From Oryzicola mucosus (GTDB taxonomy: Bacteria > Pseudomonadota > Alphaproteobacteria > Rhizobiales > Rhizobiaceae), in assembly GCF_014534685.1 (NCBI RefSeq), contig NZ_JACVVX010000004.1, positions 453,738 through 517,737 on the forward strand: a stretch of 64,000 bases of DNA, read 5' to 3'. A program made the translations under genes and the position numbers. The stretch's first letter is position 1; every line of letters starts with the position of its first letter. Below are positions 36,119 through 44,563 of this stretch, one piece after another. A model generated the notes under the pieces. It ran no database searches. It had not been told where the DNA came from and saw only the letters and a program-made list of their open reading frames with translations.

Positions 36119-36772
36119 TCAGAATGGCAGGTATGAGCCGATCGTCTGCCCGGCGGCAACAGCCAGCAGCGCCAGCACGGCGAAATAGATGACTGTCAGA
36201 ACCATCATGACATAGCCGCCGAGCACGAATACGCCGTCGCGCTGCGACAAGCCCAGAGCCATGGACAGGATGGCCAGCGCCGGCAAGGTGTTGGAAAACG
36301 GGATGAGCCCAAGCGGCAGCATCAGCAGAAGACCGCTGAACACGATGGCCGCACCGTTGAGGCGGTTGATGAAAACGCCGTCGACCAGCACGTCGAGGCG
36401 GCGGTGGATATAACGGTCGGCGCGCTGGACGATGCTTAGACCCTTGCGCAGAACCGGCAGCAGGCGCTCGGTTTCAAGGTTTCTGTCGAGCAGGAAGCGC
36501 GGAAGCCACGGCAGGCGATTCAACGTGATGCCGATGCTGATCAGGATGATGGCGGCGCCGAAGACCGTGCTCACGCCTGGGATGGAGACCGGCAACAGGA
36601 ACGGCACCGTCAGCAGGGCGCAGAGCACGAGAAGCCCCTGCTCGCCGATGATGAGGAAGAGCCGACGCAAGGTGACGGTGTCGCCGTCGATGGAGTTGAT
36701 GGCCCGCAGCAAGGTTTCCGCGAGGCTCTGGTCGTTGTCCTGAAACGCGATCGTTTCGCTTGGCGAAGACAT
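36119..36772 (-). CDS. Exopolysaccharide synthesis protein ExoD-like
   Basis: The 217-residue membrane protein has the ExoD domain: a cytoplasmic N-terminal part (LAETLLRAINSIDGDTVTLR), several membrane helices including FGAAIILISIGITLNRLPWLP, and RRLDVLVDGVFINRLNGA between helices. ExoD in Sinorhizobium is linked to exopolysaccharide production, alkali tolerance and invasion, though its biochemical role is not defined. It is followed by a hairpin and the broken RNA ligase gene. Its start precedes the conserved region by the usual distance. Confidence 0.88.
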   Translation of the reverse strand: MSSPSETIAFQDNDQSLAETLLRAINSIDGDTVTLRRLFLIIGEQGLLVLCALLTVPFLLPVSIPGVSTVFGAAIILISIGITLNRLPWLPRFLLDRNLETERLLPVLRKGLSIVQRADRYIHRRLDVLVDGVFINRLNGAAIVFSGLLLMLPLGLIPFSNTLPALAILSMALGLSQRDGVFVLGGYVMMVLTVIYFAVLALLAVAAGQTIGSYLPF

Positions 36773-36985
36773 GTCGGGTGGTTACCTCGGATTGCCTGAG
36801 TGGATTTCCTCGGACGTACTGCCAAACAGCCGCCGCATGAATTCCGGCGGCACACAGTGTCGCCCGCCGGATGTGTTCGCAACTGCGAACGGCGACACAC
36901 TACGTTTTCATACGATTGTTGTGAAGAGGCAGGAGTGCCACGCCGGCGAGGTTTTCGAGGTTGCCATTCCCGGCGCCAAGCCATC

Positions 36986-38161
36986 TCAGCCCTTGAGCAC
37001 CCCGCGTGCGGCAAGATTGCGCATCAAGGCCGACACCCCAAACGTCCATGGTTCAGCCTTGTCGGTCGCCTGCACCCGATTGACAAGCGCGCCCAGCTTT
37101 GGCGTGGCGATGGTAACGATGTCGCCCGATTTGTGGGTGAAGCCGCGACCCGTTTCGCCCCTGTCCTTGACCGGCGCGAACATGGTGCCAAGAAAAAGGA
37201 TCAGCCCATCGGGATAAGGGTGGTGGGCGTTGATCGCCTGAGCGGCGAGATCAACCGGATCGCGGCTGATCTGCGTCATGGATGAATGCCCCTCCAGCGT
37301 GAAACCCTCCGGTCCATCGACGCGCAGCGAAAGTTCCAGCCCACGGATGTCGTCGAGGCCGAAGCCTTCGTCGAGCAGGCGAATGAATGGGCCGATGGCG
37401 CAGGCGGCGTTGTTGTCCTTGGCTTTCCCAAGCAATAGCGCCGAGCGCCCCTCGACGTCGCGCAGGTTGACGTCGTTGCCGAGCGTGGCGCCAACGATAC
37501 GGCCGGACGACGAGATGACGAGCACGACTTCAGGCTCCGGGTTGTTCCAGGTCGAGGCCGGGTGAACCCCGATATCCGCCTGCGGCCCGACCGCCGACAT
37601 GGGCTGGCCCTTGGTGAAGATTTCCGCATCGGGTCCGATGCCGACTTCGAGATACTGGCTCCAGGCACCGGCCTCGATAAGGGCGGCCTTGAGCTTCGCC
37701 GCCTCGGGCGATCCGGGCTTGAGCTTGCGAATATCGTCCCCCACCGCCTCGACGATACGCTTACGGACACTTTCAGCGGCGGAGGCATCGCCGCGAATGC
37801 GTTCTTCGATGACGCGTTCGAGCATGGAAACGACGAAGGTGACGCCTGCCGCCTTCAGGGCTTGAAGGTCGACGGGCGCAAGAAACCAGGGCCTACCGGC
37901 TTCGCGGTGTTGGGGAGCGGCGTTGCCCAGCAGATCGGCCACGGCGCCGATGTCCTCGCCATGGGCTGCGCGCAACGCTCTGGCCGGGTCGTCCACCTCG
38001 CAAAGGTCGCGCATGGTGGGAAAGGTCGCGGTAATGTCGATGACGCGGTCGCCGGCAATGCGCACGACGGACGGGCCTTCCAATTCCGGCCGCCAGACGC
38101 GTCCTACGAGCGAAGCGGCGCTGTCGGCCGCAAGAGAAAGGGTTGCCTGATCGACCGTCAT
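36986..38161 (-). CDS. Fumarylacetoacetate hydrolase family protein
   Basis: The 391-residue product has a C-terminal FAH-type barrel from about residue 190: VGIGPDAEIFTKGQPM, then NNPEPEVVLVISSSGRIVG with the metal-binding Glu pair, GNDVNLRDVEG and VDGPEGF. Enzymes of this fold act on C-C bonds of 2-keto acids as hydrolases, decarboxylases or hydratases; the exact reaction is not fixed by these motifs. The long N-terminal part is typical of FAH proteins in sugar-acid breakdown. ATG 38161 follows GGGAGG. Monocistronic or cotranscribed with dadA upstream (84 bases). Confidence 0.85.
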   Translation of the reverse strand: MTVDQATLSLAADSAASLVGRVWRPELEGPSVVRIAGDRVIDITATFPTMRDLCEVDDPARALRAAHGEDIGAVADLLGNAAPQHREAGRPWFLAPVDLQALKAAGVTFVVSMLERVIEERIRGDASAAESVRKRIVEAVGDDIRKLKPGSPEAAKLKAALIEAGAWSQYLEVGIGPDAEIFTKGQPMSAVGPQADIGVHPASTWNNPEPEVVLVISSSGRIVGATLGNDVNLRDVEGRSALLLGKAKDNNAACAIGPFIRLLDEGFGLDDIRGLELSLRVDGPEGFTLEGHSSMTQISRDPVDLAAQAINAHHPYPDGLILFLGTMFAPVKDRGETGRGFTHKSGDIVTIATPKLGALVNRVQATDKAEPWTFGVSALMRNLAARGVLKG

Positions 38162-38245
38162 CGTTCCTCCCGGCGGTTCGTTACCGCCACTACGATGCAC
38201 ATCGTCATCTGCCTGCGCAAGCCACAGGTTCAGATGGATCGACCA

Positions 38246-39496
38246 TCAGCCATATCTTTGCAGCGACAGATCGCTGGTGTCGATATCGGCTTTGCGCCCG
38301 CTCACCAGATCGGCGACGATCCGCGCCGAGCCGGAACTCATGGTCCAACCGAGGGTGCCGTGTCCGGTGTTGAGGAACAGCCCGCCTATCCTGGTTGCGC
38401 CGATCACCGGCGTGCCATCAGGCGTCATCGGCCGAAGCCCCGACCAGAAGCTCGCCTGCGCCGGGTCGCCGCCGGGAAACAGATCGGTGACGGAATGCTC
38501 GAGCGTCCGGCGGCGCGGGAGCCCGAGATCGTTGGTGTAACCGGAAATCTCCGCCATGCCGCCGACACGGATGCGGTCGCCAAGCCGCGTAATCGCGATC
38601 TTGTACGTCTCGTCCATCACGGTGGATTCGGGCGCGCGGGTGGCGTCGACGATGGGAATGGTCAGCGAGTAGCCTTTTACCGGATAGACCGGCAGGCTGA
38701 TGCCCGCCGGCTTGAGCAGAAGCGGCGAATAGCTGCCGAGCGCCACGACCACCGCATCGGATTTCAGCGGACCCTGATCGGTCAACACCCCCCTCACCGT
38801 CCCGGCTTCGATGTCGAGCGCCTTGACGGTGCGGCCATAGAGGAACTGGACGCCGAGTTCGGCGGCCCTGGCTGCCAGGGCGTTGGTGAATTTGAAACAG
38901 TCGCCGGTCTCGTCTTTGGGCGTCAGCAAGCCGCCGACGATCTTGTCGCGGACATGGCGAAGCGCTGGTTCCACCCGGATGCAGCCATCGCGATCAAGCA
39001 CCTCATAGGGGATGCCGTCGGCGGCGAGCGCCTTGACGTCCTTGGCCGAGGCGTCGAGCTGCTGCTGGGTCCGGAAAAGCTGCAGCGTTCCCTGCATGCG
39101 CTCGTCATAGGCGATGCCGGTCTCGGCCCTGATCTCGGCGAGCGACGTGCGGCTGTAGTCGGACAAACGCAGCATGCGGCTCTTGTTGATCGCATAGCGT
39201 TCCGAGGTGCAGTTTCTCAGCATCCGGATCATCCAGGAAATCATCGCCCAATCGACCTTGGGACGCAGGATCAGCGGGGCATGTTCCATGAACAGCCATT
39301 TGATGGCCTTCTGCGGAATTCCGGGCGCCGCCCATGGAGAGCAATAGCCGAACGAGACCTCCCCGGCGTTTGCAAAGCTGGTTTCGAGCGCGGGCCCGGA
39401 CTGCCGGTCAACAACCGTGACCTCATGTCCCGACTTGGCAAGCTGGTAGGCTGTCGTGACGCCGATGATCCCGGCGCCGAGAACTGTGACTTTCAT
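38246..39496 (-). CDS. dadA: D-amino acid dehydrogenase, DadA
   Basis: DadA is a membrane-associated flavoprotein that oxidises D-alanine and other D-amino acids to 2-oxo acids. The FAD-binding beta-alpha-beta is [19 protein letters not shown] (start of the protein), and the C-terminal segment [20 protein letters not shown] is the FAD-contacting end typical of the DAO/DadA group. At 416 residues the length is right. It lies 26 bases after alr on the same strand, the order of the classic alr-dadA unit for L-alanine catabolism. Confidence 0.93.
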   Translation of the reverse strand: MKVTVLGAGIIGVTTAYQLAKSGHEVTVVDRQSGPALETSFANAGEVSFGYCSPWAAPGIPQKAIKWLFMEHAPLILRPKVDWAMISWMIRMLRNCTSERYAINKSRMLRLSDYSRTSLAEIRAETGIAYDERMQGTLQLFRTQQQLDASAKDVKALAADGIPYEVLDRDGCIRVEPALRHVRDKIVGGLLTPKDETGDCFKFTNALAARAAELGVQFLYGRTVKALDIEAGTVRGVLTDQGPLKSDAVVVALGSYSPLLLKPAGISLPVYPVKGYSLTIPIVDATRAPESTVMDETYKIAITRLGDRIRVGGMAEISGYTNDLGLPRRRTLEHSVTDLFPGGDPAQASFWSGLRPMTPDGTPVIGATRIGGLFLNTGHGTLGWTMSSGSARIVADLVSGRKADIDTSDLSLQRYG

Positions 39497-39522
39497 GGTG
39501 ATCCTCAACGGTAGCGACGGGG

Positions 39523-40656
39523 TTAGAGATATTGGCGGCGGTAGCGATGACCGAGGCTGGTCAGGATTTCATAGGAGATGGTTCCGGCAGCTTCCGCAAC
39601 GGCTTCCAAAGTCTGATTCGGCCCGATCACCTCGACGAGACTGCCAAGTCGCAGGGTCCCCTCAGGGAGAGCCGTGGCATCGACTGTGATGCTGTCCATC
39701 GATACGCGTCCGACAATGGGCAGGCGGACGCCCTGGTAGAAAACCGCGCCGCGGTTCGACAGGCTGCGCGGCAAGCCATCGGCATAGCCGGCGGCGATGG
39801 TAGCCAGCCGCATCTCGCCAGCGGTGACGTGGCTGCCGCCATAGCCGACAAGGGTTCCCGCCGGGATCGTCCGGGTCTGGATGACCGCCACATCGAGCCG
39901 GACTACCGGCTGCATGGGATTGGCCCGGCCCGCCGTCGGCGCACCGCCGTAAAGCGCTATACCCGTGCGGGCGAGATCGCCGTGATAATCGGGGCCGAGG
40001 AAGACGCCGCCGGAATTGGCGAAGCTGATGCCGAACTGCGGAAACTCGCTGGAAATTTTGCGCATTTCGAGAAGCTGGTTGGCATTCTGCGTGCTGTCGA
40101 CATCATCCGCCGACGCCAGATGGCTCATGACGAACAGCACGTCGAGTGAATCGGTAGCGGCCAGCTCCTCGGCAATCGCCCGCCTGTCCTGCGGGGGGAT
40201 TCCCAGCCGCGCCATGCCCGTATCGAATTGCAGGATCGCTGGAAGCTTTCGCTGGAGCGTGATCGCAAGGAAGGACCACCGCCTCAGTTGCTCCAGAGAA
40301 TTGATGACGGGGATGATGCCGCTATCGGCGCAGGCCCTTTCATTGCCGGGCTGCAGTCCGTTCAGAACGAACAGTTTGGCATCCGCTGCAAGCGCCGGTC
40401 TGAGCGTCTCGGCCTCTTTGAAATGCGCAACGAAGAAATTGCGGCATCCAGACCCGTAGAGAGCCTGAGCGACGCGTTCCGCGCCCAGGCCATAGGCATC
40501 CGCCTTGACGACCGCGGCAGCCGGCGTCGATGCCAGAGCGGTGGACAGGATTTCGTAGTTCCGGCCGATGGCACTGAGATCGATCGTCAGATAGCCGGAC
40601 TCGCCCGCTTTCTCCGCATCGTTCCCAGCCAGACTTTCCTGCCGTTCGCACGTCAT
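39523..40656 (-). CDS. alr: Alanine racemase (catabolic type)
   Basis: The PLP-dependent racemase interconverts L- and D-alanine; here it would feed DadA. The PLP lysine is in [10 protein letters not shown] near residue 50, and the second catalytic base, Tyr, lies in the C-terminal domain near [12 protein letters not shown]. At 377 residues it is typical. AAGGG lies six bases before the ATG at 40656. It is the first gene of alr-dadA and divergent from an Lrp-type regulator, with a palindrome between them, matching DadX/DadR systems. Confidence 0.93.
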   Translation of the reverse strand: MTCERQESLAGNDAEKAGESGYLTIDLSAIGRNYEILSTALASTPAAAVVKADAYGLGAERVAQALYGSGCRNFFVAHFKEAETLRPALAADAKLFVLNGLQPGNERACADSGIIPVINSLEQLRRWSFLAITLQRKLPAILQFDTGMARLGIPPQDRRAIAEELAATDSLDVLFVMSHLASADDVDSTQNANQLLEMRKISSEFPQFGISFANSGGVFLGPDYHGDLARTGIALYGGAPTAGRANPMQPVVRLDVAVIQTRTIPAGTLVGYGGSHVTAGEMRLATIAAGYADGLPRSLSNRGAVFYQGVRLPIVGRVSMDSITVDATALPEGTLRLGSLVEVIGPNQTLEAVAEAAGTISYEILTSLGHRYRRQYL

Positions 40657-40749
40657 CAGCAGCCCTTTTCGCCAACGAGTGGATCATATTGAAACGATGA
40701 GAGAATTTCTCATCGATCTTGGCTTGATCATTTCATTATTGCGTATTTT

Positions 40750-40774
40750 TTCGTATGTTCGACGAACAAACGAA
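40750..40774. promoter_or_regulatory. 25-bp near-perfect palindrome between alr-dadA and the Lrp regulator, candidate DadR operator
   Basis: The half TTCGTATGTTCG faces CGAACAAACGAA around one centre base, with a single mismatch in each arm. It lies 94 bases upstream of alr and 18 bases upstream of the regulator start. An AT-rich tract flanks it, as at Lrp-family sites. Confidence 0.65.
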
Positions 40775-40791
40775 AGATCGTGCACATACCC

Positions 40792-41247
40792 ATGGACGCC
40801 ATAGACCGCAAACTCATCCAGTTGCTTCGGCTCAATGCGCGGATGAGCAACGCCAAACTCGCGGCTGAAGTCGGGCTATCCGCCTCCGCCTGCCTGCGGC
40901 GGATCAACATTCTGGAAAGCAGCGGGATCATTCGCGGTTACACGGCGCTGGTCGACAATACCCTCGGCGAGAATGCCATTGCCGTGATCATCAACATCAC
41001 GCTGGAGCGGCAGACCGAGGACTATCTGAACAGGTTCGAAGCGGCTGCGCGAAAGCACCCGGATATTCAGGAGTGTTTCCTGATGACCGGCGGCGCCGAC
41101 TACCTGCTGAAAGTGGAAGTCGCAAGCCCGGGCGAATTCGAGCGTATCCATAAGGAGATCCTCTCGACACTGCCGGGTGTTCTGAGAATCCATTCGAGCT
41201 TTTCAATCCGCAATGTGCTTGCCACCCGTGCCAAGGGCCGCCACTGA
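40792..41247 (+). CDS. Lrp/AsnC-family regulator, DadR-like
   Basis: The product of 151 residues has an N-terminal HTH (MDAIDRKLIQLLRLNARMSN, then KLAAEVGLSASACLRRINIL) and a C-terminal RAM ligand-binding domain with ECFLMTGGADYLLKVEV. The divergence from alr-dadA strongly suggests that it activates alanine catabolism in response to alanine, as DadR/BkdR-type proteins do. ATG 40792 begins with the conserved MDAIDRKL; a GTG at 40780 is an alternative with a GAAAG closer upstream. Confidence 0.88.
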   Translation: MDAIDRKLIQLLRLNARMSNAKLAAEVGLSASACLRRINILESSGIIRGYTALVDNTLGENAIAVIINITLERQTEDYLNRFEAAARKHPDIQECFLMTGGADYLLKVEVASPGEFERIHKEILSTLPGVLRIHSSFSIRNVLATRAKGRH

Positions 41248-41398
41248 GCCATTGCGCACTCACTCTTCCGGTCTGCCCCGGATTGCCGGGCGAAGCCGAC
41301 TCGCGGCGATTATCGTCGGACAATAAAGTGCGATAAACTCGACCGTTACCTGCTTTTCCGCATCGGCGAACGCATGAGAGCGGTTGACATCAAACTTT

Positions 41399-41421
41399 TG
41401 TCCCACAATAATTGTGGGACA
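41399..41421. promoter_or_regulatory. Perfect 23-bp dyad upstream of the kinase/acyl-CoA dehydrogenase operon, candidate GntR operator
   Basis: TGTCCCACAAT and ATTGTGGGACA are exact reverse complements around one central base. The site ends 10 bases before the kinase start codon and so would block initiation or RNA polymerase when bound. The GntR regulator encoded by the operon's third gene is the likely binder. Confidence 0.7.
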
Positions 41422-41431
41422 GGAAGCTCTG

Positions 41432-42538
41432 ATGACCCCGTCCTCAATATCTCCCGCCTTAGCAGAAATCATGCCCGCAGGCTTGAATTTGCTGCCTGTG
41501 GAGCGTGGCACGCCCTTGGACAGTGGGCGTGTCGCTGTCGAACTGGCTGGTCACGGCATCGATATCGACGGCGACTTCAAACCGCGGCAATTCGCGGGCG
41601 GGCTCGCCAATCTCAATTATCTGCTCAAGCTCGAGTCGGGCTGGGCCGTGCTCCGCCGGCCGCCGGGCGGTCCGCTGCCGCCCGGCGCGAACGACATGGC
41701 GCGAGAACATCGCATTCTGTCGAAGCTCTGGCGGGCGCTGCCGCTTGCGCCACGCAGCCTGCATCTGTGCGCCGACACCGGCGTCATCGGCGTGCCGTTC
41801 CAAATCCTCGAATTTCGCACCGGCCAGGCCATTCGCGGCGATGAATTGCATCCCCTGCCTGAAACAGCCGAGACCGGGGGGGCGCTGTCGGCGATGCTGA
41901 TCGAGACGCTTGCCCAGGTTCACGAGGTCAAGCCGGAAGCCGTTGGTTTGGAGACGCTGGGACGGCCGGAAGGGTTCTTCGCGCGGCAGGCCGAAGGCTG
42001 GATAAAGCGCGCCGTTCATGTCTATGGCGGGACACTTCCGGCAGCGGCCGCAGAGGTTGCCGGATGGCTTAAAAACACCCCGCAACCGCCGGAAGACGCG
42101 ACGGTGTTGCTGCATTCCGATTTCAAGCTCGACAACATCCTGCTCGACCCTGCCACACTGCAACCCGGCACCATCGTCGATTGGGACATGGGCACGCGCG
42201 GCCCGGCACTTTTCGACCTCGCCACGATGCTGTCCTACTGGACCGAACCCGGCGACCCCGACTGCATGCACCGCCTGGCGCAGATGCCCACCGCCAAAGC
42301 GGGCTTTCTGTCACGCGCGGAGGCTGCACAAGCCTACGCCCAACACACCGGCCGTTCGATCGAGGCCATCCGGCCCTATCGTGTTCTGACGATCTTCAAG
42401 CTCGCGGTCGTCTTTCTGCAGCTTCACCATCGCCATCTCACCGGCGAAACCACAGACCCTCGCTATGTCGGCTTCGGCTCGATCGGCGAGGAGCTTTTTG
42501 CCCTTGCGCTCGACGTTGCACGCGGCCGCCTGTTCTGA
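41432..42538 (+). CDS. APH-like phosphotransferase, similar to the kinase half of ACAD10/ACAD11 and LvaA
   Basis: The 368-residue cytoplasmic protein has a kinase-like APH fold. The Brenner motif is LLHSDFKLDNILLD near residue 230 (catalytic Asp in HSDFKLDN), followed by the metal-binding IVDWDMGTRGPALFDL. The N-terminal FAGGLANLNYLLKLESG and VLRRPPGGP match the acyl-CoA-linked APH group rather than aminoglycoside kinases. AGGAA precedes the ATG at 41432. It lies 12 bases before an acyl-CoA dehydrogenase gene. In humans the two activities are fused in ACAD11, and in Pseudomonas lvaA acts with lvaC on 4-hydroxyvaleryl-CoA. I infer phosphorylation of a 4-hydroxyacyl-CoA. Confidence 0.82.
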   Translation: MTPSSISPALAEIMPAGLNLLPVERGTPLDSGRVAVELAGHGIDIDGDFKPRQFAGGLANLNYLLKLESGWAVLRRPPGGPLPPGANDMAREHRILSKLWRALPLAPRSLHLCADTGVIGVPFQILEFRTGQAIRGDELHPLPETAETGGALSAMLIETLAQVHEVKPEAVGLETLGRPEGFFARQAEGWIKRAVHVYGGTLPAAAAEVAGWLKNTPQPPEDATVLLHSDFKLDNILLDPATLQPGTIVDWDMGTRGPALFDLATMLSYWTEPGDPDCMHRLAQMPTAKAGFLSRAEAAQAYAQHTGRSIEAIRPYRVLTIFKLAVVFLQLHHRHLTGETTDPRYVGFGSIGEELFALALDVARGRLF

Positions 42539-42550
42539 AGGAACCACCTC

Positions 42551-43726
42551 ATGGACTTCGCCCTATCGCCCGAACTCGAGGCGCTTGAAGCCAAAACGCG
42601 CAGCTTCATACGCGAGCAGATCATTCCTTTCGAGAAGGATGCACGCCGTGCCGCACACGGTCCGGAAGACTCGCTGCGGATCGAACTGGTAGCCCTTGCC
42701 CGCAACGAAGGGCTTCTGACCCCCCAGGCCTCGCACGACTTCGGCGGCCTTGGCCTCAGCCATCTCGGCAAGGCTGTGGTGCTGGAGGCATCGGGCTATT
42801 CCATGCTTGGCCCTATCGCCATGAATTGCGCCGCACCCGACGAGGGCAACATGCATCTCATGGAGGCGGTTGCGACCGAAGCGCAGAAGGAGCGTTGGCT
42901 GCGCCCGATGACGGAAGGCCGAAGCCGGTCCTGCTTCTGCATGACGGAACCAAGCCCCGGCACCGGCTCCGATCCCTCGGCGCTCCGCACCACGGCGGTG
43001 AAGCAGGGCGACCGCTTCGTCATCAACGGCCGCAAATGGCTGATCACCGGCGCTGAAGGCGCCGCCTATGCCATCATCATGGCACGCACCATCGTCGACG
43101 GCGAGGATGTCGGCGCGACGATGTTCCTGACCGACCTTCCGGCCAAGGGTTTTACCATCGCGCGCACGCTCGACACGATGGATTCGAGCTTTTCCGGCGG
43201 TCATGCAGTGATCGACTTCGAGAACCTGGAAGTTCCGGAAAGCGACGTGCTGGGCGCGGTCGGCAAGGGATTTCACTATGCCCAGGTTCGGCTGGTGCCG
43301 GCGCGGCTGACCCACTGCATGCGCTGGCTGGGCGCAGCGCAAAGGGCGCATGACATCGCCGTCGACTATGCCGCGCGGCGCGAGGCTTTTGGCGTGCCGC
43401 TCGCCCAGCACGAAGGCGTGGGCTTCATGCTGGCCGACAACGCCATCGACCTGCACATGACGCGCCTCGGCGTCCGTCATTGCGCCTGGCTGCTCGACCA
43501 GGGCGCGCGGGGCGCAGCCGAAAGCAGCATGATCAAGGTACAGGCTTCGGAAGCGGTGTTCCGCGTCGCCGACCGCGCAGTCCAAATTCTGGGCGGCATG
43601 GGCGTCACCCGCGAAACCGAGGTCGAGCGCATTTTTCGCGATGTCCGCGCCTTCCGGATCTATGACGGCCCCTCGGAGGTTCACCGCTGGAGCATTGCGC
43701 GCAGGCTTTTCAGGAAGGCGTCATGA
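42551..43726 (+). CDS. Acyl-CoA dehydrogenase family protein, ACAD11-like
   Basis: The 391-residue flavoprotein has all ACAD domains: an alpha N-terminal domain (MDFALSPELEALEAKTRS), the FAD/CoA region with CFCMTEPSPGTGSDPSALRT, and the C-terminal helical domain with REAFGVPLAQHEGVGFMLAD. Near the C-terminus the motif is RIYDGPSEVHRWSIARR: the residue aligned with the catalytic Glu of medium-chain enzymes is Asp, as in ACAD10/11-type proteins. With the upstream kinase gene it could turn a 4-phosphoacyl-CoA into a 3-hydroxyacyl-CoA. The stop overlaps the GntR start (ATGA). Confidence 0.87.
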   Translation: MDFALSPELEALEAKTRSFIREQIIPFEKDARRAAHGPEDSLRIELVALARNEGLLTPQASHDFGGLGLSHLGKAVVLEASGYSMLGPIAMNCAAPDEGNMHLMEAVATEAQKERWLRPMTEGRSRSCFCMTEPSPGTGSDPSALRTTAVKQGDRFVINGRKWLITGAEGAAYAIIMARTIVDGEDVGATMFLTDLPAKGFTIARTLDTMDSSFSGGHAVIDFENLEVPESDVLGAVGKGFHYAQVRLVPARLTHCMRWLGAAQRAHDIAVDYAARREAFGVPLAQHEGVGFMLADNAIDLHMTRLGVRHCAWLLDQGARGAAESSMIKVQASEAVFRVADRAVQILGGMGVTRETEVERIFRDVRAFRIYDGPSEVHRWSIARRLFRKAS

Positions 43727-44499
43727 CGCAATTGCCGAGTGCGGCACCGACGATAGCCACCGAGCCCGGCCAGACCGAGCCAGCCTTCCGGCTCGTCGCT
43801 GTCGCGATCGAAGCGCGCATCCTCAGCGGCGACATTCAGCCTGGCGACACACTGCCCTCCGAGACCAATCTTGCCGAAACGCTCGGCGTCAACCGCTCGA
43901 CCGTGCGCGAGGCGATCCGGGCGCTCGAACAGAACGGGTTTGTCCGGCGCGAGACCGGCCGCAAGAAGCTCTTTGCCGCCGTGCCTCAGTCGCGCGACAT
44001 CTCCCGCCGCCTCAAGACGGCGATGGTCTTGGACCATGTAACGTTCGAGGAATTGTGGGAGGCGATGTTTGCGCTGGAACCGGCCGCTGCGCGTTCAGCC
44101 GCGCAGCGGCGCACCGATGACGACCTTGCGGCGCTGGACGCCAATTTGGCGCAGATGCGGCTCGCACTGCACGATTCCGATGTGCTGACCGACCTCGATA
44201 TTGCGTTCCACCATCTCGTGGCGCTGGCCACGGGAAACCGTGCGATCCAGGCGGCGCGCCTGCCGATCAGCGAACTGTTCTACCCGCCGTTCCTGGCCGT
44301 GATCTCGCGCCTCAACGCCGCCGAGCGGCTGCTTTTCGCGCATGAAAAGATCGTGGAGGCGATTCGCGACCAGGACAGCCGCCAAGCACAGGACTGGATG
44401 GAGAAGCATATCCAGGATTTTCAGCGCGGCTACGAACTGGCAAATCTCGATATGGGCACACCTGCGGCTCTGCCGAGGGCTGGGCACGACAAGCAGTGA
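43723..44499 (+). CDS. GntR-family regulator, FCD subfamily
   Basis: The 258-residue protein has a GntR winged HTH (LVAVAIEARILSGDIQPGD, then LPSETNLAETLGVNRSTVRE) and an FCD ligand-binding domain with metal-ligand-type residues in the last 120 residues. It overlaps the acyl-CoA dehydrogenase gene by four bases, so the operon is kinase-dehydrogenase-regulator. Autoregulation through the 23-bp dyad 10 bases before the first gene is the simplest model; an acyl-CoA or its precursor may be the effector. Convergent with selO. Confidence 0.88.
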   Translation: MTQLPSAAPTIATEPGQTEPAFRLVAVAIEARILSGDIQPGDTLPSETNLAETLGVNRSTVREAIRALEQNGFVRRETGRKKLFAAVPQSRDISRRLKTAMVLDHVTFEELWEAMFALEPAAARSAAQRRTDDDLAALDANLAQMRLALHDSDVLTDLDIAFHHLVALATGNRAIQAARLPISELFYPPFLAVISRLNAAERLLFAHEKIVEAIRDQDSRQAQDWMEKHIQDFQRGYELANLDMGTPAALPRAGHDKQ

Positions 44500-44563
44500 A
44501 GGAGCCTGCCCGCAGCTCGTCCGATAGCTCAGTGGGACATGCGCGGGAATGGACCCCGCGAGA

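Noticed and set aside
37562..39514. A 650-codon plus-strand open frame.
   Set aside because: It runs antisense to the FAH-family gene and dadA, both with clear motifs, and shows no family of its own.
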